From Symplocastrum torsivum CPER-KK1 (lineage in GTDB: Bacteria; Cyanobacteriota; Cyanobacteriia; Cyanobacteriales; Coleofasciculaceae): 57,880 bases of DNA. The notes below the pieces were generated by a model. That model saw only the letters and a program-made list of their open reading frames with translations, did not search any database and was not told where the DNA came from. Every line of letters starts with the position of its first letter. Within the stretch, counting starts at the first letter, position 1. The translations under genes and the position numbers were made by a program. Shown one piece after another: positions 18,440 through 26,970 of this stretch. The stretch is taken from the NCBI GenBank assembly GCA_019358875.1, contig JAHHIF010000050.1, forward strand, positions 1-57,880. The letters run 5' to 3'.

Positions 18440-20785
18440 ATGGTTTCTGATGCCCTCAAGCCCAATGTTCAAGACCTGCAAAAAGATGTTATCGAGTTAT
18501 TGGGGCAAATCGATGCCCTAATGGGTCGCGCTAGTAGCGCCCTCGGTTCCGATAGTGCTGGCAAAAAGTATGGGGAATTGCAGCAGGAAATCAACGATGC
18601 TACCAGCAATGTAAAAGATTTGGCGCTGAGAATGGCAATTGTTGCACCGATGAAGGCAGGTAAATCCACAATCATCAATGCAATTGTTGGACAAGATATT
18701 TTGCCGAGTCGTAATGCAGCGATGACGACACTTCCCACTGAAATTGTCTTTTACACTGAGTTATCAGAGCCAATCTTAATCCTGACTCCCCAAATCTTGG
18801 CAGTTTTTCAAGAGACGCTTCTAGCTTTAAAGCGCAAGATTGATACCTTAGAGGATCGAGGGCATTCAAAGATTGCTCAGTACCCACATCTGGCACAACT
18901 GCTGGAGAAAATCCAAGCAATGGGAGTGGTTTCAATCCCTGCCAAAACTGTAGGGCGCTCACAGATTACTCAAACCTTAACTGAGCTGAACGACTTAATC
19001 CGGTTATGTAGCGTGATCGAACCCCTAGCCGACCCGCTTCAGTCTCTCCTGGAGGTTCCTCGCATTTACACTCCTTTCTGGCACTCACAGACAACTGAGC
19101 AATCAAACCAATTAGGTAACCTAGTTATCATAGATACTCCTGGCCCTAATGAAGCTGGAGAAAACCTCAGACTGCTGAATGTCGTTTATGAGCAGCTTCA
19201 GAAAAGTTCCTTGGTATTGATTGTTCTGGATTTTACTCAATTAAAGACAGAAGCAGCACAGCAAGTTAAAAAAGATGTTGAGAGGGTAATCCAACTCAGA
19301 GGAAAGGAAAACCTTTACGTTCTAATCAATAAGGTTGACCAGCGTACAGAGGGTGACATGACCCCAGAGCAAGTACGGCAGTTTGTCGCTGCTGAATTTG
19401 GGATAGGTGGCTCTGGTGAAACCAACCGAGTGTTTGAAATAGCTGCAAGATGGGCTTTTTGTGCTACTAACTTCCTGTTAGAACTCCAACAGTATCCAAG
19501 CCTTGATCTTGCTCAGATGACAACAGCACGAGCCTTAGCTCAACAAGCACTTGGTTCAAGGTGGGAAGCCAAACTGAACAGGGTAAGTGTAGAAGATCTC
19601 CAAGATGAAGCAGAGTATCTTTGGAAAGAGTCAGGTTTTGCCCCATTCGTAGAAAAGGCAATTAATGGCCTCATGGAACGCGCTGCACCGAGGTGCATGA
19701 AGTCGGCGCTCAATATTGCTTATAGTCGTCTTATGGAACTCCATGACGATGTACAACTCCGAGGTAGTGCCATTGCCAAAGATGAAGAGAAACTACGACT
19801 TGAGGTAGGGGCACTAGAAGCAGATTTACATCGCCTTGAATTGTGTCGCACTCAGTTAAGAGAAGTCGATAAAATTAAGACTCACCTTCATAATGAACTC
19901 AACAGAATATTAGAAGTTCTAAAAGACAAAGCAACAGTCAGCATAGAGACTTTTTTTAGTGAAGAAGAGTACCAACGCTCTGGGGTATTCAAAAAGGTAG
20001 CAAGGGGTATTGGTAACATTTTGAATACTCTTGAGCTAAGAGGAAGCTATAAACAGACTGGCATAATTGAATTCAGTAGTTCTGACGACGCAGAAAAATT
20101 TGCAACATTGGCAATAACTTACCCAAAGCAAAGAGCCGAGAGCTTGTTAAACAATGTTCGTCAACAAGTAGAAAATATAATTGAGCAGTCGCGTCAAAAG
20201 TTGATAACTGAGTTAGTCAGTGAAACCCAACCCATTATTGAGCAAGCAAATCAGCGCTTAAATGAAGGTTTTAACCTAAATTTATCCTTGCCGACCCCAA
20301 CACTTAAGCCCGCTGAGATGACTTTCGTTAAGCCCCGCATCAAAAGTGGTTTTAGAATGGTAGACCAAGGTCATGAAATTGTTAAAAAAAGAGAGTGGTG
20401 GCACTGGCTTTGGATTGTTCCTTTTGAACAAAAAGTTGAAAAGTCTCAAAAAAAAGAGAATTTTTACACTGTATCATTGAAAGAAATAATTAAAGAATCT
20501 AATAGCTTTATCGAGCAAAATATTGAAACGATTAAACAAGGAATGAACCAGTACCTAGATGAAGACTTTCAGCAGCGGATTGATACATTTTTTAACAATC
20601 TCGATCATTATCTGAGTAACTATCGAGATAGTTTGAGGCAGGCACAGCAAGACCAGAGATTGTCTCTTGACGAAAAGGGAAAATTAATGGGCGAACTTGA
20701 GTCCATAGGCTCACAGTCTATGGAACAAATAAAAAAAACAGACATCTATATCAAACGCACAAACGAGTTGATGCCGGGTAGGTGA
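18440..20785 (+). CDS. Dynamin-like GTPase
   Basis: This 781-residue large GTPase of the dynamin superfamily probably acts at the membrane. G1 is APMKAGKST (residues 69-77), with Ala where most P-loops have the first Gly. G3 is DTPGP at about 232-236 and G4 is NKVD at about 296-299. The C-terminal half (from about 430) is helical and coiled-coil, with an unusual aromatic patch EWWHWLWIVPF near 650-660 that could insert into a bilayer. The downstream RdcB-like gene overlaps its stop, as the E. coli dynamin-like crfC/yjdA gene is paired with yjcZ. A patatin phospholipase then follows. I infer membrane remodelling or a membrane-directed defence response. The second half is A+T-rich relative to its neighbours. 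Confidence 0.85.
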   Translation: MVSDALKPNVQDLQKDVIELLGQIDALMGRASSALGSDSAGKKYGELQQEINDATSNVKDLALRMAIVAPMKAGKSTIINAIVGQDILPSRNAAMTTLPTEIVFYTELSEPILILTPQILAVFQETLLALKRKIDTLEDRGHSKIAQYPHLAQLLEKIQAMGVVSIPAKTVGRSQITQTLTELNDLIRLCSVIEPLADPLQSLLEVPRIYTPFWHSQTTEQSNQLGNLVIIDTPGPNEAGENLRLLNVVYEQLQKSSLVLIVLDFTQLKTEAAQQVKKDVERVIQLRGKENLYVLINKVDQRTEGDMTPEQVRQFVAAEFGIGGSGETNRVFEIAARWAFCATNFLLELQQYPSLDLAQMTTARALAQQALGSRWEAKLNRVSVEDLQDEAEYLWKESGFAPFVEKAINGLMERAAPRCMKSALNIAYSRLMELHDDVQLRGSAIAKDEEKLRLEVGALEADLHRLELCRTQLREVDKIKTHLHNELNRILEVLKDKATVSIETFFSEEEYQRSGVFKKVARGIGNILNTLELRGSYKQTGIIEFSSSDDAEKFATLAITYPKQRAESLLNNVRQQVENIIEQSRQKLITELVSETQPIIEQANQRLNEGFNLNLSLPTPTLKPAEMTFVKPRIKSGFRMVDQGHEIVKKREWWHWLWIVPFEQKVEKSQKKENFYTVSLKEIIKESNSFIEQNIETIKQGMNQYLDEDFQQRIDTFFNNLDHYLSNYRDSLRQAQQDQRLSLDEKGKLMGELESIGSQSMEQIKKTDIYIKRTNELMPGR

Positions 20786-21837
20786 TGACCAATCTTTCAG
20801 ATCTCTCTAAATCAGGCAGGCTTGGGCAAAACGCGAGTATCTCCAGCCAGTTTACCCGTCACCTTGAAGAACTCCAGTGCCGAGTTCCTGTCGTTGGGGA
20901 TAAAGCTTTGATTGACCTGGTTAACGGCATTCAAGTTAGCAAAGACCTCATCCGCTATCGCAAGAATCGAGGTTTCTTTGGGCAACTGCTAGACACACTA
21001 AATGGAAGCGATCGCAAACGCCAAATCCTCTTGGATGGCAACCTAATCACAGGTGAAGAAGCTTTGCACCAATGGGTACTAGAACTCAGTGACTCACTTC
21101 GTATAAGCCAAGTCGCCCTGGAAGTTACCCAGCAGTCCTTACTAGAAGCGCGTGATGCCATTCGCCGCCAAAAACAAAGATTGCAAATGCAAGAAGAAGC
21201 ACTGCTGGCACTGGGTCAAGGACTTGAGCGCCTCGCTCAACAAGTTGGCACGAGACTCAACGAACTGGAAGCGAGAGTACGATCGCTGGAAGTGCGAGTG
21301 GCTGCCAATGAAGACTTAGACCGAATTGTCACTGCTTGGGCAGCCAAACAAACTTATACCAACCTGCCTTGGGCTGTGCAAGTTGCCTTATTAGCGCGGG
21401 AAGTCTTTAGCAGTTCCGTTGCGGCGTATGAACTGGAAACGGGAGATACAACTGGGTATCGCTCGTTACTGGTTAATAAAATTCTCTCAACCAGCAAACA
21501 ACTGCCTCAAAGCTTCTTTGGACTGGCTGACTTGCTAGACCATTCTTGGGTAGAAATGGAAAAAAGCGATCGCAACCTCTGTGCCGCCTTACTCGAAATT
21601 CGCTCAATCCCGCAACAACGCCTTACTAATACACCGCGATTGTTTGCTATTGGAACAACCCTAGAACTCGCAACACTCCCAGAAGAAGCTAGACCTTCTA
21701 AACCCGGTCAAATCGCACTATCTCTGTGTCGCAACCAAATTGACTCTATCTCCCGCGTCACGGATGCCCGCGAATTTGTTACCGCCGTGGTTGAAGAAAC
21801 AGCCAATGACTCTGTAGCCCTCTTGTCGAGGAGTTGA
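20785..21837 (+). CDS. RdcB/YjcZ-like coiled-coil protein
   Basis: This 350-residue protein resembles the diguanylate cyclase regulator RdcB (E. coli YjcZ) family. An N-terminal segment has VVGDKALIDLVNGIQVSKDL, then a long coiled coil from about residue 105 to 180 (QEEALLALGQGLERLAQQ...LEARVRSLEVRV), then a helical C-terminal domain beginning DRIVTAWAAKQTYTNLPW. The ATG at 20785 overlaps the last base of the dynamin stop; a GTG at 20782 would add one residue. In E. coli this family is genetically linked to a dynamin-like GTPase and to c-di-GMP control. No c-di-GMP enzyme is visible nearby here, so its role as a GTPase partner is an inference. Confidence 0.7.
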   Translation: MTNLSDLSKSGRLGQNASISSQFTRHLEELQCRVPVVGDKALIDLVNGIQVSKDLIRYRKNRGFFGQLLDTLNGSDRKRQILLDGNLITGEEALHQWVLELSDSLRISQVALEVTQQSLLEARDAIRRQKQRLQMQEEALLALGQGLERLAQQVGTRLNELEARVRSLEVRVAANEDLDRIVTAWAAKQTYTNLPWAVQVALLAREVFSSSVAAYELETGDTTGYRSLLVNKILSTSKQLPQSFFGLADLLDHSWVEMEKSDRNLCAALLEIRSIPQQRLTNTPRLFAIGTTLELATLPEEARPSKPGQIALSLCRNQIDSISRVTDAREFVTAVVEETANDSVALLSRS

Positions 21838-21843
21838 AAATTT

Positions 21844-22866
21844 ATGCAATCTGCAAATACGCAAGTTGGGTTGGTCTTGGTGGGTGGCGGTGCCAAAGGA
21901 GCCTATCAAGCTGGTGCGCTCAAGTATCTTGCCGAAGAAACAGCCATAGAACCACAAATCATTGCTGGTACTAGTATTGGCGCTCTTAACGGTGCCGTTT
22001 TAGCAGCACATCCACCCTTTGAGCAGGGTGTCCGTCGCCTGAACGAACTTTGGGAGCGACTGGGTTACGAACAGATTCTACGTCCCAATACGGGTACAGT
22101 ACTGAGGACGTTAAGCTACGCGGCTCAAACCTTAGTACCAACCTTCCAAAAGTGGTCGCTCGATTTGTTGATGCAGCTACAGTTACTGCCAGACTCTACA
22201 GCCATCTTTGACCCAGAACCGATCGAGCGACTGTTACGCGAAGCCGTAGACTTAGCCGATTTGCGACAGGGTGTTGAGTTATGGGTAACGGTCTTTCCGG
22301 CACTGAAAATCCCAGGCATCAATTACGACTTACTGATGAACTTGGTCGATCTGATTCGCGCTAGGACTGGCACAAAAGCACAATGGCTTTGCGCTCAGAA
22401 CTTTCAGGATGACGAAACTCTTTACAATGTACTCCTTGCCAGTGCCGCAATTCCCCTAGCATTTCCCCAACGGGAAATTAACGGTCAGTTTTATGTTGAT
22501 GGAGCGTTAGGCGATAATATCCCCCTTGGAGCTTTGGCGGCGCGAGGATGCACTCAGGCGATTGTCATTCACTTAGGTAATGGAGAAACATGGAACCGCC
22601 ACGACTTTGCACAGCAGACTCTTATTGAAATCCGACCCGAACAACCAATTAACACGTTTGACACTCCCATTCTTGGGTCAGTTAGTAGTCTGCTTGACTT
22701 TAGTGCTGAACGCATCACAGAACTCAAAAAGCGTGGCTACGAAGATGCTAGACGTTGTTTAGAGCCAATTATCGCAACTTTCAGGAGTGTTCAAGCCCAA
22801 CGTCAGTCTCACAATTCACTGATGTCCTCGACGCAACAACTGCTGAATGACTCCCCTTTAAGTTGA
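21844..22866 (+). CDS. Patatin-like phospholipase
   Basis: This 340-residue serine lipid acyl hydrolase has the oxyanion-loop motif GGGAKGAYQAG (residues 14-24), the nucleophile elbow GTSIG with Ser44, and the catalytic Asp in VDGALGDN (about 218-225), which together give the Ser-Asp dyad. It cleaves fatty acyl chains from glycerophospholipids. It starts 6 nt after the RdcB-like gene, so it is almost certainly in the dynamin operon. Patatins serve as membrane-degrading effectors in several known antiphage systems such as CBASS CapV. Here the effector is joined to a dynamin-like GTPase instead of a nucleotide cyclase. Confidence 0.9.
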   Translation: MQSANTQVGLVLVGGGAKGAYQAGALKYLAEETAIEPQIIAGTSIGALNGAVLAAHPPFEQGVRRLNELWERLGYEQILRPNTGTVLRTLSYAAQTLVPTFQKWSLDLLMQLQLLPDSTAIFDPEPIERLLREAVDLADLRQGVELWVTVFPALKIPGINYDLLMNLVDLIRARTGTKAQWLCAQNFQDDETLYNVLLASAAIPLAFPQREINGQFYVDGALGDNIPLGALAARGCTQAIVIHLGNGETWNRHDFAQQTLIEIRPEQPINTFDTPILGSVSSLLDFSAERITELKKRGYEDARRCLEPIIATFRSVQAQRQSHNSLMSSTQQLLNDSPLS

Positions 22867-22977
22867 GATGGCTCTTCTATTTCAACTATCTAAAACCGTT
22901 GAGGGCATACCAGTAAACGACCGATTGATGGTATACCAAGGTGACCCACCTTCAACCTACCTTTCAACCCCTGGCGG

Positions 22978-23041
22978 TGTACCAAAAACCTGTCACTTTT
23001 TCTATGTCCCTATAACCCCTTGTGTTGAAGTTTTTGGTACA
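22978..23041. repeat. 12-bp inverted repeat downstream of patatin
   Basis: TGTACCAAAAAC (22978-22989) and GTTTTTGGTACA (23030-23041) are perfect inverted arms 40 bp apart, about 110 bp after the patatin stop. They may be a transcription stop or the remnant of a small mobile element. The bases between contain pyrimidine-rich short repeats but no gene. Confidence 0.45.
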
Positions 23042-23227
23042 ACAGCAGGCGATTGCGCTATGGCTCCGGTTATATGAGTTATCGGAACTAGGCTTCAAGC
23101 AAGTTATTGTGTCATGAAGTGCGATCGCACTGTGTAAAGAGCCAACTTCACACAACAACAGAGCAAAGGAAATTTTCTATAACCTATTGAACCAGACAAC
23201 AGCCCAAGCTCACAAACTCCTGAACAC

Positions 23228-23761
23228 CTAGCTTCGGAGCGTTTCTATGGCATCGTTTAGCCAATCCAGATAGGTTTGTTCTCTCCGCCTCACTAACTCC
23301 ACTACCAATCGCTGCATCTTCTGCTCACGGGAAGCCGTCGTCGCCTCTAGGGATGAAGCCGCTAGCGCCTCGCACTCGGCTAACTTTTCGCGCCGTGCCT
23401 CAAGCTCTTGCTCCAGCAGCGGGATAATCGCCTCATTCGGTAATTGGGCGGCAAAGTGAAGTTGTGCAAGCAAGGGTTCTCGTAGAATCGGTAAGGGTTG
23501 ATGCGTCTGGAGCCATTGGGTTAACTCGGCTACGCCTGTGTCTGTAATTTGGTAAACCTTACGGTTGGGACGATCCTGCTGAATTTGAACAGTACAGACA
23601 ATCCAACCCTGCGCCTCTAGCTTGTCTAATGTGCGATAAATCTGCGCCTGATCGGCAGGCCACAGGTGGGCAAGGCACTGGTTAAAGCACTCGGTTTTGA
23701 GGTCGTAGCCTGTCCTCTCCTGCTGCTGGAGAAGACCGAGAATGACGTGGGCAAGAGACAT
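23228..23761 (-). CDS. PadR-family transcriptional regulator
   Basis: This 177-residue repressor has a PadR winged helix at residues 1-80 (MSLAHVILGLLQQQERTGYDLK ... QIYRTLDKLEAQGWI ... YQITDTGVAELTQWL) and a C-terminal helical dimerisation region typical of the PadR-s2/Vir-like group. I start at the ATG at 23761, where the family motif begins; an in-frame ATG at 23782 would add seven residues. It is divergent from the pirin gene and the space between carries two dyads, so it probably represses both itself and pirin in response to an unknown small molecule. Confidence 0.85.
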   Translation of the reverse strand: MSLAHVILGLLQQQERTGYDLKTECFNQCLAHLWPADQAQIYRTLDKLEAQGWIVCTVQIQQDRPNRKVYQITDTGVAELTQWLQTHQPLPILREPLLAQLHFAAQLPNEAIIPLLEQELEARREKLAECEALAASSLEATTASREQKMQRLVVELVRRREQTYLDWLNDAIETLRS

Positions 23762-23800
23762 AAACGGTTTACCGAACTCCATGGGGGAAAAGCCCCACTC

Positions 23801-23845
23801 GTTATATTCATATAACTCTATGCTAATATATGATTAATCATATAT
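23801..23845. promoter_or_regulatory. PadR operator candidates between padR and pirin
   Basis: Two dyads lie in the divergent promoter region. GTTATA-TTCA-TATAAC is at 23801-23816. A perfect 20-bp palindrome with half-site ATATATGATT is at 23826-23845. Both have the A+T-rich inverted form often bound by PadR dimers, and they bracket the expected start points of both genes. Confidence 0.6.
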
Positions 23846-23891
23846 AGGACAGGACAAGCTAAAGACTTGTCCAATCATCGGAGGCAATTGT

Positions 23892-24785
23892 ATGAGCGTG
23901 CCAACTCAAACGCTACGAACTGTTGCCGGAATCATCAACAGCGTTGAGACGCTAGAAGGGGCTGGATTCCTGGTGCGTCGTCCTTTCCCAAAAAGCAGCT
24001 TCTCAGAGTTCGACCCGTTTCTCCTCCTCGATGAACTCGGTCCTGTTAATCTGAAACCGGGTCAGGCGAAAGGCGCACCCGACCACCCCCATCGTGGCTT
24101 TGAAACCGTTAGCTATGTCCTGGAAGGACGGTTAGAACACAAGGATTCTCAAGGACATGCCGGACTCTTAAATTCCGGCGATGTGCAGTGGATGACGGCT
24201 GGCGCAGGTGTCGTGCATTCCGAAATGCCGGAGGCAGAGTTTACCCGCCGTGGTGGACGACTGCATGGAATTCAACTGTGGGTGAACTTGCCGCAACAAG
24301 ACAAGATGATTCCACCCCGCTATCAGGAAATTCCGTCAGCTCAAATTCCCGTGGCTCAAACCGAGGATGCTTCCGTGACGGTGCGGGTCATTGCGGGAGA
24401 AGCGTTAGGGGCAAAAGCGGTGATTGAGACGCGCACACCGATTATTTATCTGCACTTGACGCTGCAACCCGGCGCAACTCTTGTTCAACCTGTGCCGAAG
24501 GAATACAACGCCTTTGCCTATGTACTAGAGGGAGCAGGCTTATTTGGGGCAGAGCGAGAGCGTGGTGATGATGGGCAAATGGTGCTTTTTGCTCAGGATG
24601 GGCAAGAGGTGACGATTGCTAACTCGGCTGATGCCGAAAAACCCCTCGACCTGCTGCTCATTGCCGGCGTACCACTCAATGAGCCTGTGGTGCGCTATGG
24701 TCCCTTTGTGATGAACACTGAAGCCGAAATTCTGCAAGCGATTGAAGACTACCGCAATGGAAGGATGGGACGTATCCATGATTAA
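23892..24785 (+). CDS. Pirin-family bicupin protein
   Basis: This 297-residue pirin is an iron-dependent bicupin, related to quercetinase in some organisms and to transcription cofactors in others. The N-terminal cupin has the metal ligands in DHPHRGFET (about residues 64-72) and in GVVHSEMP (about 112-119). The C-terminal cupin spans about 170-270. The start has a strong GGAGG 8 nt upstream. It is divergent from PadR and overlaps the start of the next gene by 8 nt. The likely role is stress-responsive oxidation of an aromatic compound, or redox sensing. Confidence 0.9.
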   Translation: MSVPTQTLRTVAGIINSVETLEGAGFLVRRPFPKSSFSEFDPFLLLDELGPVNLKPGQAKGAPDHPHRGFETVSYVLEGRLEHKDSQGHAGLLNSGDVQWMTAGAGVVHSEMPEAEFTRRGGRLHGIQLWVNLPQQDKMIPPRYQEIPSAQIPVAQTEDASVTVRVIAGEALGAKAVIETRTPIIYLHLTLQPGATLVQPVPKEYNAFAYVLEGAGLFGAERERGDDGQMVLFAQDGQEVTIANSADAEKPLDLLLIAGVPLNEPVVRYGPFVMNTEAEILQAIEDYRNGRMGRIHD

Positions 24786-25194
24786 CATACTTCAACAACG
24801 CATCGCTCAACATCAATTACTCAGCGAGTTACGAATTAAATTGCTACGTCTGCACAAACTTTTGCTGGATACAGAGCGTTTAATATATGAACAAGTCCGA
24901 GGACAGGTTTCCAGAGGTGAATTGCTGCAACTGGTAATCAATCACGACCAATTTGCCTGGTTACATCGACTCTCAGAACTGATTGTGCAAATTGATGATT
25001 TGCTACAGGCATCGGAACCTGTGACCTCAGAGGTGATTGCTGCTCTGGTGAGTGATGTTCGTATCCGGCTGACCCCAGATGAATTGGGGGATGATTTCGC
25101 AATGAAGTATGATGCAGCGTTTCAACGCCACCCTGATGTGGTGTTAGCTCATGCCGATGTTGTGACGCTGCTGGCTACTGATTTTCATCAATAA
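24778..25194 (+). CDS. Conserved hypothetical protein linked to pirin
   Basis: This 138-residue, all-helical soluble protein includes a conserved-looking core LHKLLLDTERLIYEQVRGQV followed by SRGELLQLVINHDQFAWLH and LSELIVQIDDLL. I recall similar proteins elsewhere but no function. The ATG at 24778 lies inside the last codons of pirin (8-nt overlap) with AAGGA upstream, so it is translationally coupled to pirin and probably under PadR control. Confidence 0.7.
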   Translation: MINILQQRIAQHQLLSELRIKLLRLHKLLLDTERLIYEQVRGQVSRGELLQLVINHDQFAWLHRLSELIVQIDDLLQASEPVTSEVIAALVSDVRIRLTPDELGDDFAMKYDAAFQRHPDVVLAHADVVTLLATDFHQ

Positions 25195-25443
25195 GTTAAT
25201 CCGTTCGTGCAGTTGTCAGAGTTAGGCTTTCGCAGTGCGTAATCCCGTTGAGCAGCGAGGGAGGTGTGATCGCTGTCTTTGCAAGTTTCACGACGAGTAG
25301 AAGTCTTAAAGGAATTTAGAACTGCGATCGCCCCCTAGATCAAGGCAATGCCAGCTTACACTTCATCAAGAATTCATAAATAGGGGGTGACACCCCTCAT
25401 GCCTGAAAGTAATAATAAGGCTAGTAGATGCACCCTGATGATT

Positions 25444-25479
25444 GAGAGAGCCGCCTAGCGTGACTCTCTTATTTTTTTT
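25444..25479 (+). terminator. Rho-independent terminator-like hairpin
   Basis: AGAGAG (25445-25450) pairs with CTCTCT (25464-25469), and eight T residues follow at 25472-25479. It lies about 250 bp after the pirin operon. It could end that transcript or a short untranslated RNA. Confidence 0.5.
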
Positions 25480-25545
25480 GCAAAGCCTTTGTCCACCTCA
25501 ACGGGTTGGATGATGCGATCGGCTCGCCCCTGTCTTGCACTAGCG

Positions 25546-25575
25546 CGACCTTCCGTTAATATTAACGGAAGGTCG
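25546..25575. repeat. 30-bp palindrome, copy 1
   Basis: This is a perfect 30-bp palindrome with half-site CGACCTTCCGTTAAT. Related copies lie at 30027-30056 and 31207-31232, and a sister form with half-site CGAGCTTCCTGTGAA lies at 27678-27707. The surroundings of this copy are not shared with the others. Confidence 0.8.
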
Positions 25576-25627
25576 GGAGGGTTCACTTTGGGTGATCGCC
25601 TCCAGACTAAATCATCGAGCTGCCCAA

Positions 25628-26851
25628 TCACTGTAACAAGCGACCCTCACCGGAGCGCTTGACTTGTAGGGGTTCTGCGGGTTCCACCAAGCTTAAATCT
25701 TTTGTGTAGCAACCAGGGGAGTCAGTGACTTTCGCCCACAACTTTTGCTCTACCCCCTGCTTCAGACTACTCCCGACTCGATTCTTGATGACTTTCAAGA
25801 GTGAGGGTTCTAATTCCCCATAGAGAGAGCGCACAATAAAGTCAAGGTGTAGCACCGTGCCCGAATGTTCGCTTAACAGGAGTGAGAGCGCCTCTATTTG
25901 ATTCATACCCTGATAATTGGGAAGCCTTTCGACATCTTCCACCCCCTCCGAGGAAGTACTACCGTTGCGGCTGCCATTGATTTGTGTGTTGGTAGTGGTT
26001 GATGGAAGATGTGGCTCCCCAAACGGTGAGTCCTCAGACCCAAGTGGAGTCAGCACCGAGTTGGGCACAATGACCAACCAGGAGTGTCCAAGGTGTTTTA
26101 GTTGGGTGTAAGTCACTCCCAGGAGTTCAAACACCTTATCCACAACTAATTCCATTTGAGCTAAATCCTCTTTTGACCACGACAACTCCTTTGTGTCGAG
26201 GGGATTATTCGCCGTTGAACCCACAACAATGGCATCCTCACCAACGAACCGATTCCATTTGGAAGCCAAACCGGGTAACTTCAACTTGAGACGGCGAAAC
26301 ACGGCTTCGTTCGGACACTCCAAGGATAAAGTCTTACCACCAACAGTATTGTCAGTTAGTGAAATCCCCCCAGAGTCAACACAGAAACTCAGCAAGGTAC
26401 GGCTGGAGGTACTCAGGGTGTCAAGGAATTGCTCCAACAGATTTGGAGAAGACGGCTCTTCTATTGAGGTGTGGTCAGATGCACCATTCCCCTGATGAGT
26501 TTGAAGGGCGCTGTTGTTGACGACCTCACTGGCGTGACCATTGCCATACATCAGGGAGCTATCTTTTTGGGCGGCATCACTCGAATCGCTCTCCACGTTT
26601 CTCTTGATAGCAGCGCTAAAAGCTGTCGGGGTTGGAGTTGCTGGCTCCGCGTGTGGTAGTTCAAGTGTCACTGACAGTTCTTCAACGCTTGACCATCCTT
26701 CCAGCAGGGCTTCGACATGCGCCAACTTGTCTAAAGCTAGCGCCAGCTTTTTTTCGTACTCCTGAACCTGCTGCACGTAGTGGGATTTTAACTGCACCAA
26801 GGGTGTGCGTAAGTCGTCGGGAGGTGGAGAGAGTTGGAAGTGTTCGGTCAT
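25628..26851 (-). CDS. Hypothetical protein with C-terminal winged helix
   Basis: This 407-residue cyanobacterial-type protein has no recognised enzyme domain. Residues about 22-60 form a coiled coil (QEYEKKLALALDKLAHVEALLE). A low-complexity Ser/Asn/Thr region follows to about 130, then a globular middle from 135 to 270. The C-terminal domain (about 310-385) reads as a winged-helix: MNQIEALSLLLSEHSGTVL, then IVRSLYGELEP and KNRVGSSLKQGVEQKLWAKV. That suggests DNA binding. It is divergent from the second zinc-ribbon gene across a 119-bp gap. It may be a replicon-specific regulator. Confidence 0.55.
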   Translation of the reverse strand: MTEHFQLSPPPDDLRTPLVQLKSHYVQQVQEYEKKLALALDKLAHVEALLEGWSSVEELSVTLELPHAEPATPTPTAFSAAIKRNVESDSSDAAQKDSSLMYGNGHASEVVNNSALQTHQGNGASDHTSIEEPSSPNLLEQFLDTLSTSSRTLLSFCVDSGGISLTDNTVGGKTLSLECPNEAVFRRLKLKLPGLASKWNRFVGEDAIVVGSTANNPLDTKELSWSKEDLAQMELVVDKVFELLGVTYTQLKHLGHSWLVIVPNSVLTPLGSEDSPFGEPHLPSTTTNTQINGSRNGSTSSEGVEDVERLPNYQGMNQIEALSLLLSEHSGTVLHLDFIVRSLYGELEPSLLKVIKNRVGSSLKQGVEQKLWAKVTDSPGCYTKDLSLVEPAEPLQVKRSGEGRLLQ

Positions 26852-26916
26852 CGGGCAGGAGCGTTCTTCTTTGCAAGGTATTTAAGGGAAGGCTATCTTC
26901 CTCTAGCCTAGTAAAA

Positions 26917-26933
26917 CCACTCTTTATGAGTGG
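26917..26933. promoter_or_regulatory. Hairpin in divergent promoter region
   Basis: CCACTC-TTTAT-GAGTGG is a perfect 6-bp dyad midway between the divergent 407-residue protein and the zinc-ribbon gene. It is a plausible operator. An alternative in-frame ATG for the zinc-ribbon gene (26926) lies inside it. Confidence 0.35.
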
Positions 26934-26970
26934 CTTGCTGCTTCTTTCATCATCGAATTGTGTGTTCCCT

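Larger units (their letters stand above)
25195..25627. other. Intergenic with terminator and palindrome
   Basis: No gene is visible. It contains a short hairpin AGGGG/CCCCT near 25382-25397, the terminator-like structure at 25444-25479, HIP1-type words and the 30-bp palindrome at 25546-25575. These are listed separately. Confidence 0.4.

Noticed and set aside
22921..23040. Possible CRISPR or heptamer repeat tract
   Set aside because: The short pyrimidine-rich words are irregular in spacing and sequence; there are no uniform repeats and spacers, and no cas genes anywhere in the window.
22868..23077. 69-codon frame right after the patatin gene
   Set aside because: It spans the 12-bp inverted repeat, has low-complexity content and no recognisable fold. 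It is more likely non-coding.
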